From NCBI RefSeq assembly GCF_007830455.1, contig NZ_VLLB01000001.1, positions 806,001 through 870,000 of the forward strand: 64,000 nt of DNA, in the 5' to 3' direction. Source of the stretch: Pseudoduganella lurida. Lineage in GTDB: Bacteria > Pseudomonadota > Gammaproteobacteria > Burkholderiales > Burkholderiaceae_D. The position numbers and the translations under genes were made by a program. Positions 31,306-40,623 of this stretch are shown here, in pieces. Below the pieces are notes generated by a model. The model made no database searches. It saw nothing but the letters and a program-made list of their open reading frames with translations, and was not told where the DNA came from. The first letter of the stretch is position 1. Each line of letters opens with the position of its first letter.

Positions 31306-34266
31306 ATGATCTTTTCAACCGGGGGCTCCCCTTCCGATGCAGACCCGATGCGCCCCAGCCAGGACGCCGGCGATGCCGCGCGCACTGCGCCGGCCTGGCT
31401 GGGCGCCGTCCTGGAAGGCATCACCGACGGCCTGGCCGTGGTGGACAGCGACTGGACGATCACCTACCTGAACAGCCAGGCCGGCGCAGCGCTGCTGCCG
31501 GCCGGCGCGGCGCCGGCGCCCTTCCTGGGGCAGGCACTGTGGACCGCCCTCCCCGGCCTGGCCGGCACCGTGTTCGAAACGCGGCTGCGACAGGCCATGG
31601 CGGAACGCCACAGCACCGATTTCGAGGTCTATTATGTGCCGCGCCAGCGCTGGCTGGAAGTGCGCGCCTACCCGTCCGCCGAGGGCCTCGCCTTCACGCT
31701 GCAGGATATCCACCAGCGCAAGGTGGAGGAACGGCTGCTGCGCGAAAGCGGCAACCGCCTGCAGGTGGCCATGGCCGCCGGCAAGCTGGGCGAATGGACC
31801 TGGGATGCGCGCAGCGGCAATGTGTCCCTGGGCCGGCGCGCCGCCGAGATCTTCGAGCTGCCGGCCGATACGCCGGTGCCCTGGAGCGAGCTGCGCGAAC
31901 GCCAGGCTCCGGAAGACCGCGATGCCGCGCGCGTCGTGTTTGCCCAGGCCTACCTGACGCACAGCGACTTCGATATCGAGTGCCGCATCACGCGAAGCGA
32001 CGGCCAGCGCTGCTGGGTTTCCGTCGTCGGCCACGGCAACTACGACGATGCCGGCGAACTGCTCGGCATGACCGGCATGGTGCAGGACATCACCGCCCGC
32101 CGCGCCGCCGAGGAGGCCCTGAAGACCAGCGAAGAACAGCTGCGCGCGCTGGCCGATTCGATCCCGCAGCTGGCCTGGATCGCCGGCTCGGACGGCGGCA
32201 TGATGTGGTACAACCGCCGCTGGTACGAATACACGGGGCTCGACCCGGCCGCCACCCGCGAGGACGACTGGTCGCGCGTGTACGAACCCGAGTGCATGCC
32301 GGCCATCCTGGAGCGCTGGAACGCCTCGCTGCGCAGCGGCCAGCCGTTCGAGATGGAATTCCCGATCCTCGGTGCGGACGGCCAGTACCGCTGGTTCCTC
32401 ACGCGCGCCAATCCGGTACGCGCCGCCGATGGCCGCACGCTGCGCTGGTTCGGCACCAGCACCGACGTGGACCAGGTCAAGCGCGCCCAGGAGGCGCTGC
32501 GCGACGAATCGGCCGTGCTGGAACTGCTCAATACCACCGGGAATGCACTGGCGCGCCACCGCGACCTGCACCCGCTGCTGCAGGAAGTGACGGATGCCGC
32601 CACCCGCATCAGCGGCGCGCGCTTCGGCGCCTTCTTCTACAACAATGTGAGCGACCAGGGGCTGCACGACAGCGATGCGCTGACGCTGTACACGCTGTCC
32701 GGCCAGCCGCCGGCGGCCTATGGCAACCTGTCGCGCACCAGCGCGGCGGCGCTGTTCGGGGACACGCTGAGCGGCGCCTCGATCACCCGCTGCGACGATC
32801 TGCAGCAGCAGCCGCAGTGCGCGCCCTCCCTCGATCCACGCCATGCGGAACAGATGCGCAGCTACCTGGCCGCCCCCGTCACGTCGCGCGACGGTTCGGT
32901 GGTCGGCTCGCTGCTGTTCGGCCATCCGGAGCCGGACATGTTCTCGGAACGCACCGAGCGCATCATCGGCGGCATTGCGGCACAGGCCGGCGTGGCGATC
33001 GACAACGCCCGGCTGAACGAAGCGGCGCGCCAGGCGGCCGAGGAGCGCATCGCCCTGCTCGACAGCGAACGCAATGCGCGCGCCGAGGCCGAGCGCACCA
33101 GCCAGATGAAGGACGAGTTCCTGGCCACGCTGTCGCACGAACTGCGCACGCCACTGACGGCCATCCTCGGCTGGTCGCAGGTGCTGCGCCGCGGCAGCCG
33201 CGGCGAGGCCGACCTGCAGAAAGGCCTGCAGACCATCGAACGCAATGCCCGCGCCCAGGCCCAGCTGATCGAGGACCTGCTGGACATGAGCCGCATCATG
33301 TCGGGCAACGTGCTGCTCGACATGCGGGCCGTGGCGCCGTCGATGATTGCCGACGCGGCCATCGAGACGGTGCGTCCGGCGGCGGCGGCGAAGAACATCC
33401 GCATCGAGCGGGACGACGGCCCGTGCGGCATGGTCGCGGCCGATCCGGCGCGCCTGCAGCAGGTGCTGTGGAACCTGCTGTCGAACGCCATCAAGTTCAC
33501 CCAGCGCGATGGCGTGGTGCGCGTGGCAGTGCGCGAGTCGGAGGGGCACGCCGAAATCATCGTGGCCGACAGCGGCATCGGCATCCGGCCGGAATTCCTG
33601 GCCCACGCCTTCGAGCGCTTCCGCCAGGCCGATGCCTCGACGACGCGGCGCCACGGCGGCCTGGGCCTCGGCCTGTCCATCGTCAAGCACCTCGTCGAGC
33701 AGCATGGCGGCACGGTGTCGGCGGCCAGCGGCGGCGAAGGCCATGGCGCCACGTTCACCGTGCGGCTGCCGCTGACCACCGGGCTGGCCACGGGCGAGCG
33801 CTCCACCCGCCCTGCCCCGGCCGCCGGAGAAGCCCTCCCGGCCACGGCCGAGAGCATGCGCGACCTGGCCGGCCTGCGGGTGCTGGTGGTCGACGACGAA
33901 CCGGACACGCGGGAGCTGATCAAGCGCGTGCTGTCGGACTGCAATGCCCAGGTCCTGACGGCCAGCAGCGCGCAGGAGGCGCTGCAGAGGTTGCCGCAAT
34001 GGCATCCGGAACTGCTGCTGTCCGATATCGGCATGCCTGAAATGGACGGATTCGAGCTGCTGGCCCAGGTACGCGCACTGGCGCCGGAGGCCGGCGGTGG
34101 CGTGCCGGCCATCGCGCTGACGGCCTTTGCCCGCAGCGAGGACCGGCTGCGCGTGCTGGAAGCAGGCTTTACGGACCACATCGCCAAGCCGGTCGAACCA
34201 TCCGAACTCGTTGCCGCGGTCGCCCTGGCCGCCGCACGCCGCCGCCTGCCGGGGACCCGCGCGTGA
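31306..34266 (+). CDS. Hybrid sensor histidine kinase (PAS x3, GAF, HisKA, HATPase, REC)
   Basis: A 986-residue cytoplasmic hybrid kinase without membrane segments. PAS domains lie at about 30-140, 145-265 and 275-395 (the last with a DDWSRVYEPECMPAILERWN PAS/PAC feature), a GAF domain at about 400-565, HisKA with phosphorylated His611 in LSHELRTPL, HATPase_c at about 715-825 (NAIKFT, DSGIGI, GGLGLGLSI), and a C-terminal receiver with Asp907 in LLSDIGMPEMDG. The start has no clear ribosome binding site, and a Met at residue 15 is an alternative. A perfect inverted repeat begins right after its stop codon. It probably senses a soluble or redox signal. Confidence 0.95.
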   Translation: MIFSTGGSPSDADPMRPSQDAGDAARTAPAWLGAVLEGITDGLAVVDSDWTITYLNSQAGAALLPAGAAPAPFLGQALWTALPGLAGTVFETRLRQAMAERHSTDFEVYYVPRQRWLEVRAYPSAEGLAFTLQDIHQRKVEERLLRESGNRLQVAMAAGKLGEWTWDARSGNVSLGRRAAEIFELPADTPVPWSELRERQAPEDRDAARVVFAQAYLTHSDFDIECRITRSDGQRCWVSVVGHGNYDDAGELLGMTGMVQDITARRAAEEALKTSEEQLRALADSIPQLAWIAGSDGGMMWYNRRWYEYTGLDPAATREDDWSRVYEPECMPAILERWNASLRSGQPFEMEFPILGADGQYRWFLTRANPVRAADGRTLRWFGTSTDVDQVKRAQEALRDESAVLELLNTTGNALARHRDLHPLLQEVTDAATRISGARFGAFFYNNVSDQGLHDSDALTLYTLSGQPPAAYGNLSRTSAAALFGDTLSGASITRCDDLQQQPQCAPSLDPRHAEQMRSYLAAPVTSRDGSVVGSLLFGHPEPDMFSERTERIIGGIAAQAGVAIDNARLNEAARQAAEERIALLDSERNARAEAERTSQMKDEFLATLSHELRTPLTAILGWSQVLRRGSRGEADLQKGLQTIERNARAQAQLIEDLLDMSRIMSGNVLLDMRAVAPSMIADAAIETVRPAAAAKNIRIERDDGPCGMVAADPARLQQVLWNLLSNAIKFTQRDGVVRVAVRESEGHAEIIVADSGIGIRPEFLAHAFERFRQADASTTRRHGGLGLGLSIVKHLVEQHGGTVSAASGGEGHGATFTVRLPLTTGLATGERSTRPAPAAGEALPATAESMRDLAGLRVLVVDDEPDTRELIKRVLSDCNAQVLTASSAQEALQRLPQWHPELLLSDIGMPEMDGFELLAQVRALAPEAGGGVPAIALTAFARSEDRLRVLEAGFTDHIAKPVEPSELVAAVALAAARRRLPGTRA

Positions 34267-34293
34267 TTCCTTATGCGTTTATCGCATAAGGAA
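34267..34293. repeat. Perfect 11-bp inverted repeat directly after the hybrid kinase stop
   Basis: TTCCTTATGCG-TTTAT-CGCATAAGGAA begins at the base after the TGA. The stem is AT-rich with no T-run behind it, so it is a poor intrinsic terminator. It may protect the mRNA 3' end or be an operator for the following gene. Confidence 0.75.
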
Positions 34294-34354
34294 ATGAAAG
34301 TTCCTTGCAGCGCGCACGTTTGTTAAAGACAACACTTAAGTCTATTAATTAATT

Positions 34355-34554
34355 TATAATCCGAAGCGAGTCCTACCGTACAACGCGGCAATGTCCTACA
34401 AGAAACTTGTCGGGTGTTTGATAGACTCGGGAGATAGAAAATTCTATCCAAGACAAGAATTTTTTAATACGTGCGCCGCAGCAAATTCTACGGCGCTAGA
34501 CTTAGTGTTCCGCTCCGGCCCAACCAATGCCGGGGCCCGTATTGCGAGACAACT
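34355..34554 (+). promoter_or_regulatory. Consensus -10 box and long leader of the REC-GGDEF gene
   Basis: TATAAT at 34355-34360 lies in an AT-rich island. The -35 region (ACACTT) is poor. A start near 34367 leaves an untranslated leader of about 190 nt. It contains a GATAGA-AAAT-TCTATC hairpin (34432-34447) and a GC-rich CCGGCCC...GGGGCCCG fold near the start codon. It does not resemble a c-di-GMP riboswitch I know. A 69-codon frame overlaps the leader and gene start but looks unprotein-like. Confidence 0.5.
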
Positions 34555-35550
34555 ATGCCCAGCCCGGATGAGATCCTCAACGCCAAGATACTGGTCGTAG
34601 ACGACTGCGCGGACAATGTCGACCTGATGCTCGAGATTCTCCGCGAAGCCGGCTACGCCAACGTCACGGCCACCATGCTGCCCGATCAGGTCTGTGCCCT
34701 GCATCGCCAGCATAACTACGATCTGATCCTGCTGGACCTGCAGATGCCCGGCCTGAACGGCTTCCAGGTCATGAAGGGCCTGAAGGAAATCGAACAGGAA
34801 GGCTACCTGCCCGTGCTGGCACTCACCGCGCAGCCGAGCTTCAAGATCGCCGCGCTAAAAGCCGGTGCCCGCGACTTCATCAGCAAGCCGTTCGACCTGC
34901 TCGAAGTACACAAGCGCATCCACAACATGCTGGAAGTGCGCCTGCTCTACAAGGAGCTGGCGCAGTACAGCCGCAAGCAGCAGGAACTGGCGCTGCACGA
35001 CCCGCTGACGGGCTTGCCGAACCGCCGCCTGCTGGAAGACCGCATCGAGACCACCGTCCAGCACGCCGTGCGCCACCAGCGCAAGGCGGCCGTGATGTAT
35101 CTCGACCTGGACGGCTTCAAGGGCATCAACGACACCCACGGCCACGCCTATGGCGACGAGATCCTGAAGCAGGTCGCCCAGCGGCTGGTCGGCTCGTCCC
35201 GCAAGGAAGACACGGTGGCGCGCGTGGGCGGCGATGAATTCGTGATCGTGCTGGGCGATGTGAATGGCCTGAACGATGCACGCGAGCCGGCCTCGAAGCT
35301 GATCGAAGTCGTGTCGGAACCCTACCTCGTGAACGGCCTGACGCTGCGCCTGTCCACCTCGATCGGCATCGCGCTGTTCCCGGACAATGCCGACAGCGTG
35401 AGCGAACTGATCCACGCCGCCGACAATGCGCTGTACGACGCCAAGCGCTCCGGCAAGAACCGCTATTGCGCCGCACCAGGCGGCCCGTCGTCGTCCGCAC
35501 CGGCGCCCGCGCCGCTGTCGCTGAAAAGCGTGGCAACGACCGCCGCCTGA
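34555..35550 (+). CDS. Response regulator diguanylate cyclase (REC-GGDEF)
   Basis: A 331-residue two-domain protein. The receiver (about 10-125) has VVDDC, phosphoacceptor Asp61 in ILLDLQMPGLNG and the Lys in ISKPFD. The cyclase domain (about 160-320) has an intact GGDEF at 225-229 and an inhibitory site RKED at 215-218, exactly five residues upstream. It should make c-di-GMP when phosphorylated and be feedback-inhibited. It resembles RpfG/WspR-class outputs. The start MPSPDEILNA is the most sensible; the frame is open upstream. A strong palindromic terminator follows, and one of the adjacent hybrid kinases is the likely phosphodonor. Confidence 0.95.
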   Translation: MPSPDEILNAKILVVDDCADNVDLMLEILREAGYANVTATMLPDQVCALHRQHNYDLILLDLQMPGLNGFQVMKGLKEIEQEGYLPVLALTAQPSFKIAALKAGARDFISKPFDLLEVHKRIHNMLEVRLLYKELAQYSRKQQELALHDPLTGLPNRRLLEDRIETTVQHAVRHQRKAAVMYLDLDGFKGINDTHGHAYGDEILKQVAQRLVGSSRKEDTVARVGGDEFVIVLGDVNGLNDAREPASKLIEVVSEPYLVNGLTLRLSTSIGIALFPDNADSVSELIHAADNALYDAKRSGKNRYCAAPGGPSSSAPAPAPLSLKSVATTAA

Positions 35551-35561
35551 CGGCCATGACG

Positions 35562-35596
35562 AAGGGGAGCAGGCCGCATGCGGCCTGCTTCCCTTT
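35562..35596 (+). terminator. Terminator-like long palindrome after REC-GGDEF
   Basis: A 17-bp near-perfect palindrome centred on GCATGC (arms AAGGGGAGCAGGCCGCA and its complement, one G-T pair). It ends in CCCTTT, so it works as a modest intrinsic terminator for the diguanylate cyclase gene 12 bp upstream. Confidence 0.75.
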
Positions 35597-35718
35597 GCGC
35601 CGTGCCGTACGCCGGTCGCACGGCAGTCCGCATCTCGCCAGCCTCGAACAGCAACGCTCGCAACCCGCGGCACGCACCATCCGCTCGACAAGACGACGTC
35701 CGCCTTCGGCGGCTGTCA

Positions 35719-35756
35719 AAAACAAAACGGGGCGCACCCTTGCAGGTGCGCCCCGG
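35719..35756 (-). terminator. Rho-independent terminator of the HhH-like gene
   Basis: On the minus strand the 11-bp stem CGGGGCGCACC/GGTGCGCCCCG is followed by TTTTGTTTTT. It lies 27 bp after the stop codon of the HhH-like gene. Confidence 0.9.
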
Positions 35757-35782
35757 TTTCCAGACCCTTACGCATCAACCGA

Positions 35783-36232
<450 letters not shown>

Positions 36233-36330
36233 TCAATGATTCCACTATGTCACGCGGCGGATGCCATGTATGTGCGCAATCGAACAATACCGGACCCGTC
36301 CCGGGCGGCGTTCAATTGCCGTGTGGACTT

Positions 36331-36359
36331 TTGACTTTGCCATAGGGGGTTGCTATGAT
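36331..36359 (+). promoter_or_regulatory. Sigma-70 promoter of the REC-kinase-REC gene
   Basis: TTGACT and TATGAT are separated by exactly 17 bp, a near-consensus pair. The predicted start is near 36366, leaving about 37 nt before the GTG start codon. Confidence 0.8.
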
Positions 36360-36402
36360 CGATCAGATGTTTGTCTTACAGAATTGTTTCACTCATTAAA
36401 CT

Positions 36403-38055
36403 GTGTGGCTCAGCGTGCCCAAACCAGACAAACCAAAAATACTGGTCGTCAATGATGACGCCAACAGCCTGTTCGCCCTGACGAGTCTGCTCGACCAGTG
36501 GGCCGAGCAGGAGTCGTACGAAGTCATCGCGGCCCGGAGCGGCGAAGAGGCGCTGCGCCAGGTGCTGATGCACGACTTCGCCGTGATCCTGCTCGACGTG
36601 AACATGCCGGGCATGGACGGCTTCGAGACGGCCGAGGCGATCCACCAGCGCGAGCGTTCCGCGAATGTCCCCATCATCTTCATCACGGCCTTCGTGGCCG
36701 ATGAGCTGGACCGCCTGAAGGCCTACCAGAAAGGCGCGGCCGACTTCCTCTTCACCCCGGTGATCCCGCAGATCCTGCACGCCAAGATCACGGTGTTCGT
36801 GGCGCTGGCGATGAAGAACGAGGAACTGAAACGCCAGGCGCGCCAGCTGAGCCAGCGCACCACGGACCTCGTCAGCAGCAACAAGCGGCTGCTGCAGGAA
36901 ATCGAGGAGCGCAAGGTGGCCGAGCGCCAGAACCATGCGAAGGACGAGTTCCTGGCCATGCTGGGGCACGAGCTGCGCAACCCGCTGTCGGCCATCAGCA
37001 GCGCCGCGTCGCTGCTCGGCCTGCCTGCCGTGACGCCCGATGCGGCCGTGCGCGCGAAGAAGATCATCCAGCGCCAGAGCCAGCACCTGGGCCGCATCGT
37101 CGACGACCTGCTGGACCTGTCGCGCGCGATGTCCGGCAAGATCCTGCTGAACCGCGCACCCGTCGACGTGGCGGCGCTGTTCGGCAACTGCCTGGAAACC
37201 TACCGCAGCACGGGCCGCACCGCCGACTACGACCTGCACGTGCAGCTCGACAGCGGCTGGGTCGATGGCGACGTGACGCGCCTGGAACAGATCTTCTCGA
37301 ACCTGCTCGACAATGCGCTGAAATACACGCCGCCCGGCGGCGTGATCGACGTGATGCTCGAACTGGAAGACGACGAAGTGGTGCTGACGGTGCATGACAC
37401 CGGTGTCGGCATCGCCCCGGAACTGCTGCCGCACGTGTTCGACGTGTTCGTGCAGGGCACCAGCACGCTGGACCGCGCACAGGGCGGCCTCGGCATCGGC
37501 CTGTCGCTGGTGCGGCGGCTGGCCGAACTGCATGGCGGCAGCGTGGAGGCCGACAGCGCCGGCCCCGGCGAAGGCAGCACCTTCCTGATCCGCCTGCCAC
37601 GCACCGAACGTATCACTGAATCCAACCAGCCCATGATGAACACGATAGAACAGTCCAAGCCCAACGTATTGCTGATCGAGGATAACGACGACGGCCGTGA
37701 AATGATGGCGATGATGCTGTCCTGCTACGGCTACGAAGTGCGCCATGCGGCCGACGGCCTGCAGGGCCTGGCGGTGGCACAGGAATACCATCCCGGCGTC
37801 GCCCTCGTCGACATCGGCCTGCCCGGCATCGACGGCTACGAAGTGGCGCGCCGCCTGCGCGCCGATCCCGACACGCAGAACATCCGCCTCATCGCGCTGA
37901 CCGGCTACGGCCTGGCCGAGGACCAGCGCCGCGTGCTGGAAGCGGGCTTCGACATGCACCTGGTGAAACCGGTGGATATCGACAGCCTGATGAAAGCCAT
38001 CGCCTCGCTGACGCAGGGCGCCGCCGAACCGGCCGTCGCCACCGCGAAGCCGTAA
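36403..38055 (+). CDS. Hybrid histidine kinase with flanking receivers (REC-HisKA-HATPase-REC)
   Basis: A 550-residue soluble kinase. The N-terminal receiver has VVNDD and Asp65 in ILLDVNMPGMDG. A coiled-coil region (about 135-175) leads to HisKA with His189 in MLGHELRNPLSAI, then HATPase_c (NALKYT, DTGVGI, GGLGIGLSLV). A second receiver carries Asp470 in LVDIGLPGIDG. Such proteins relay signals inside larger phosphorelays. The start codon is GTG; a second GTG four codons later is equally possible, and no clear ribosome binding site decides. It has its own near-consensus promoter and diverges from the HhH-like gene. Its input is probably another kinase of this island. Confidence 0.95.
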   Translation: MWLSVPKPDKPKILVVNDDANSLFALTSLLDQWAEQESYEVIAARSGEEALRQVLMHDFAVILLDVNMPGMDGFETAEAIHQRERSANVPIIFITAFVADELDRLKAYQKGAADFLFTPVIPQILHAKITVFVALAMKNEELKRQARQLSQRTTDLVSSNKRLLQEIEERKVAERQNHAKDEFLAMLGHELRNPLSAISSAASLLGLPAVTPDAAVRAKKIIQRQSQHLGRIVDDLLDLSRAMSGKILLNRAPVDVAALFGNCLETYRSTGRTADYDLHVQLDSGWVDGDVTRLEQIFSNLLDNALKYTPPGGVIDVMLELEDDEVVLTVHDTGVGIAPELLPHVFDVFVQGTSTLDRAQGGLGIGLSLVRRLAELHGGSVEADSAGPGEGSTFLIRLPRTERITESNQPMMNTIEQSKPNVLLIEDNDDGREMMAMMLSCYGYEVRHAADGLQGLAVAQEYHPGVALVDIGLPGIDGYEVARRLRADPDTQNIRLIALTGYGLAEDQRRVLEAGFDMHLVKPVDIDSLMKAIASLTQGAAEPAVATAKP

Positions 38056-38202
38056 GCATCCGGAATCCGGGTCGCCGGGGTCCGGCCCACAGCGCCCGGT
38101 ACCGTCGAGGCGTGGCGACCGGTGCCGCGGGCCTGACCCCAGCAGTAACCGTCCGCGCACCGCAGTGCCCTTTCGCACCGCGAACGCCACCCCGGCACAA
38201 AC

Positions 38203-38236
38203 AAAAATCCCGCGGCACCTTCAGGCACCGCGGGAT
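38203..38236 (-). terminator. Rho-independent terminator of the hemerythrin gene
   Basis: A 9-bp outer stem ATCCCGCGG/CCGCGGGAT with a small inner CCT/AGG stem; on the minus strand it is followed by TTTTTG. It ends 21 bp after the hemerythrin stop codon. Confidence 0.85.
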
Positions 38237-38257
38237 GTCACGTGACACAGAAGGCGC

Positions 38258-38782
38258 TTACGCCGTCGGCTGCGCCGTGTACTTCACCTTCGCCTGCATC
38301 TCGGCAGCCGGCACTTCCGGCGGGATCTCCAGGATCTCGTCCTTGCGGGCCTGGATGCGCTCGCCCAGCTCCACGAAGTCCAGCTTGGCCTTGCGCGCTT
38401 CCGGGAACATCTCTTCTTCCTCTTCCTTCACGTGGTGGTCGATGTACTCGCCCAGCACTTTCACCTTTGCGTCGTACAGGTCGTCGTGCGGATCCATGCT
38501 GTGGATCTGCGCGATCAGGTCCTTGGCCGACGCGTGTTCGACGGTCGCCTCATCGACCATGTCGTCCGCATCGTCCACATCGGCGCGGACGGCCGGGTAG
38601 AAGATCTCTTCCTCGGCGATGGCGTGCTTGGTCAGCTCCAGGCAGATCTTCTCGGCCAGCTTCTGCTTCGTGGCGTACGCGCGGTCGCCCAGTTCTTCGT
38701 ACTCCTTGAACATGGCCTTGACTTCGTCATGGTCCTTCTTCAGCAGGGCGATCGCGTCGAGGGGTTTGGCTGTGGCACTCAT
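38258..38782 (-). CDS. Hemerythrin domain-containing protein
   Basis: A 174-residue four-helix hemerythrin-like protein. Diiron ligand motifs are visible: KKDHDEVKAMF near residue 17, TKHAIAEEEIFYP near 51 (H-x3-E), ATVEHASAKDLI near 79, and DHHVKEEEEEMFP near 112 (H-x4-E). These proteins bind oxygen, NO or iron and often serve stress responses. I chose MSATAKPLDA because AAGGAG stands in front; upstream codons are not protein-like. It is monocistronic with its own terminator. Placement among sensor kinases suggests a role in redox sensing or defence. Confidence 0.93.
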   Translation of the reverse strand: MSATAKPLDAIALLKKDHDEVKAMFKEYEELGDRAYATKQKLAEKICLELTKHAIAEEEIFYPAVRADVDDADDMVDEATVEHASAKDLIAQIHSMDPHDDLYDAKVKVLGEYIDHHVKEEEEEMFPEARKAKLDFVELGERIQARKDEILEIPPEVPAAEMQAKVKYTAQPTA

Positions 38783-38948
38783 GGCTGCTCCTTGTGGGGT
38801 GATCGGTAAAATGCGTTCGAGGACTCCAGATTGCGCGCGTTCGCCACCGCTGACTGTGCGGCAGCACACGATAGTGCCGGTGCGACATTTCGCGGAAAGC
38901 TCATGTATCATCGGCCTGTTACCGTAAGGCTAAAAACCAAGATCAACC

Positions 38949-39659
38949 ATGCCCGACGAAATCAATCACCAGGCCCAGAGCGCCGAGACCGCACCCGCCA
39001 CCGACCTGTCCGACCTGCTGGGCCATGTCGTCAACAGCTGGGACAATGAAAAGCGCGGCCTCGCGCGCCAGATGCACGACAGCCTCGGCTCGTCGCTGAC
39101 GGCGCTGACGATGCACCTTGGCCTGCTCACGGCCAAGCTGCCGGCCGACAGCAAGCCGCTGCACGACCGCGCCGCGCAGATGAAGAACCTGCTGCACACG
39201 ATCATCGAGAACAACCGCCAGATGCAGCACAAGCTGTGGAACGACAAGCTCGAATTCCTCGGCATCAAGGTCGCCATCTCGGAACTGGTGGCGCAGTTCG
39301 GCCAGCAGTACCAGATCACCGCGCGCAGCAGCCTGCCTGACGACGAGCCCACCTATCCGCGTGAGGTGGGCGTGGTGCTGCTGCGGGTTGCCGAACAGGG
39401 CCTGTCGAACGTGGCGGCCCATTCGGGCGCGACCGAAGTGGATGTGATCATCGACGACAACGAAGATGAAATCATGCTGACGGTGCGCGATAACGGCCGC
39501 GGCCCCGCCCCCGAGGCCCAGCAGTCGCGCCAGTTCGGCCTGCGCCTGCTGCGGGAACGGGCCCGTCTGCTGGGCGGCGCGCTGACGCTGGCCGCCCACC
39601 CGGACGGCGGCACGGTCCTCAGCGTGGTATTGCCGAAGGTGCCCGCCGCAGCTACCTGA
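38949..39659 (+). CDS. Sensor histidine kinase, NarX/LiaS type (HisKA_3)
   Basis: A 236-residue soluble kinase consisting only of the dimerisation/phosphoacceptor domain (ARQMHDSLGSSLTAL, His43) and a HATPase_c domain (EQGLSNVAAHSGAT for the N-box, TVRDNGRGP for the G1 box, and FGLRLLRERARLLGG). It has no sensor or membrane segment. HisKA_3 kinases normally phosphorylate NarL/LuxR-type regulators, and none is next to it, so its partner lies elsewhere. It diverges from the hemerythrin gene, a natural oxygen or NO sensor partner, but a link is inference only. Confidence 0.92.
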   Translation: MPDEINHQAQSAETAPATDLSDLLGHVVNSWDNEKRGLARQMHDSLGSSLTALTMHLGLLTAKLPADSKPLHDRAAQMKNLLHTIIENNRQMQHKLWNDKLEFLGIKVAISELVAQFGQQYQITARSSLPDDEPTYPREVGVVLLRVAEQGLSNVAAHSGATEVDVIIDDNEDEIMLTVRDNGRGPAPEAQQSRQFGLRLLRERARLLGGALTLAAHPDGGTVLSVVLPKVPAAAT

Positions 39660-39674
39660 CGGCGCCCGCGTGCA

Positions 39675-40538
39675 TCAGCACCAGATGCGGTACAGCCAGT
39701 AGCTCTCATCCGTCTGCGCCAGGCGCACCAGTTCGCGCGGGCTGGTGCCGACCAGCTCGCGCGCCTCGCGCGACAGGTGCGCCTGGTCCGCGTAGCCGCC
39801 GCGCGCCGCCACATCCGACAGCGACAGCTGCCCGTCCCGCTCCTCTTCGCGCGCCGCCAGCAGCGATGCCTCGACCCGTGCCAGCCGGCGCAGCGTGCGC
39901 AGCGGATGGCCGGCCCAGGCCCGCACGCGCCGCTCGGCCATGCGTGCGCTGCGGCCCGCACCAGCCGCCGCTGCGCGTGCCGCCAGCACCTGCAGCCAGT
40001 CGCGCAGCGGTGCCCATGCCCGTCCCTCGTCGCCACGCACCGATTGCCAGCGCGGTGCCAGCCAATCCTCCAGCAGCGTGATGCGCAAGGCGTCGTCCGG
40101 CGCGGCCAGCAGGGCGGCGCTCATGCCGGTCCACGCGTCGCCCAGCACGGTGCCCAGTGGCGCCATCCGGTCGATCTGTGCCGGCATGTCCAGGCCCGTC
40201 AGCCGCTGCAGCGCATCGGCGTAGAACAGCACGGTCAGCGTGTGCACCGGACCGGGATTGGCCGTCACGCACGGGGTGGTGCGCGGGCCGGAAAAGATCG
40301 CGTCGCCGGCCTGCGCCCCCGCTTCGGAAAAACCGGGCGCCACCAGCTGCGCGTGTCCCGCGATCACCCAGGTGATGGCGCAGAACGGCGTGGCGGGAAA
40401 ACGGTTCAGGCGCTGGGGCGGGGGCAGCGGCGGCGCGTCCAGCGTGCTGCGCACCAGCCAGCCGCGCACGCATGAGGCCAGCGCCCTGCGCGGCGCCACC
40501 AGCCGCGCCACGGTCGAAGGAAGGTCGGGCGTCGTCAT
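39675..40538 (-). CDS. AraC family transcriptional regulator
   Basis: A 287-residue regulator with an N-terminal cupin-like sensing half and a C-terminal AraC DNA-binding half (about 190-275) that includes LSLSDVAARGGYADQAHLSR, then EARELVGTSPRELVRL. The end, ESYWLYRIWC, is an unusual aromatic tail. Its gene is divergent from the cytochrome P450 gene with an 85-bp gap, so it is the prime candidate to regulate it. Convergent with the NarX-like kinase upstream, 15 bp apart. Ala-rich stretches in the middle are normal for this GC content. Confidence 0.9.
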   Translation of the reverse strand: MTTPDLPSTVARLVAPRRALASCVRGWLVRSTLDAPPLPPPQRLNRFPATPFCAITWVIAGHAQLVAPGFSEAGAQAGDAIFSGPRTTPCVTANPGPVHTLTVLFYADALQRLTGLDMPAQIDRMAPLGTVLGDAWTGMSAALLAAPDDALRITLLEDWLAPRWQSVRGDEGRAWAPLRDWLQVLAARAAAAGAGRSARMAERRVRAWAGHPLRTLRRLARVEASLLAAREEERDGQLSLSDVAARGGYADQAHLSREARELVGTSPRELVRLAQTDESYWLYRIWC

Positions 40539-40623
40539 GCGACGATTGTAGCGTGTCGCAAACGTTCAAGACGGTGCGACTGGCCCTGCAGCACACTGGC
40601 GCCACCCTGCTACCGGAGTCCCC

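Noticed and set aside
34391..34600. 69-codon frame in the REC-GGDEF leader
   Set aside because: It overlaps the cyclase start out of frame, has no ribosome binding site and no protein-like pattern.
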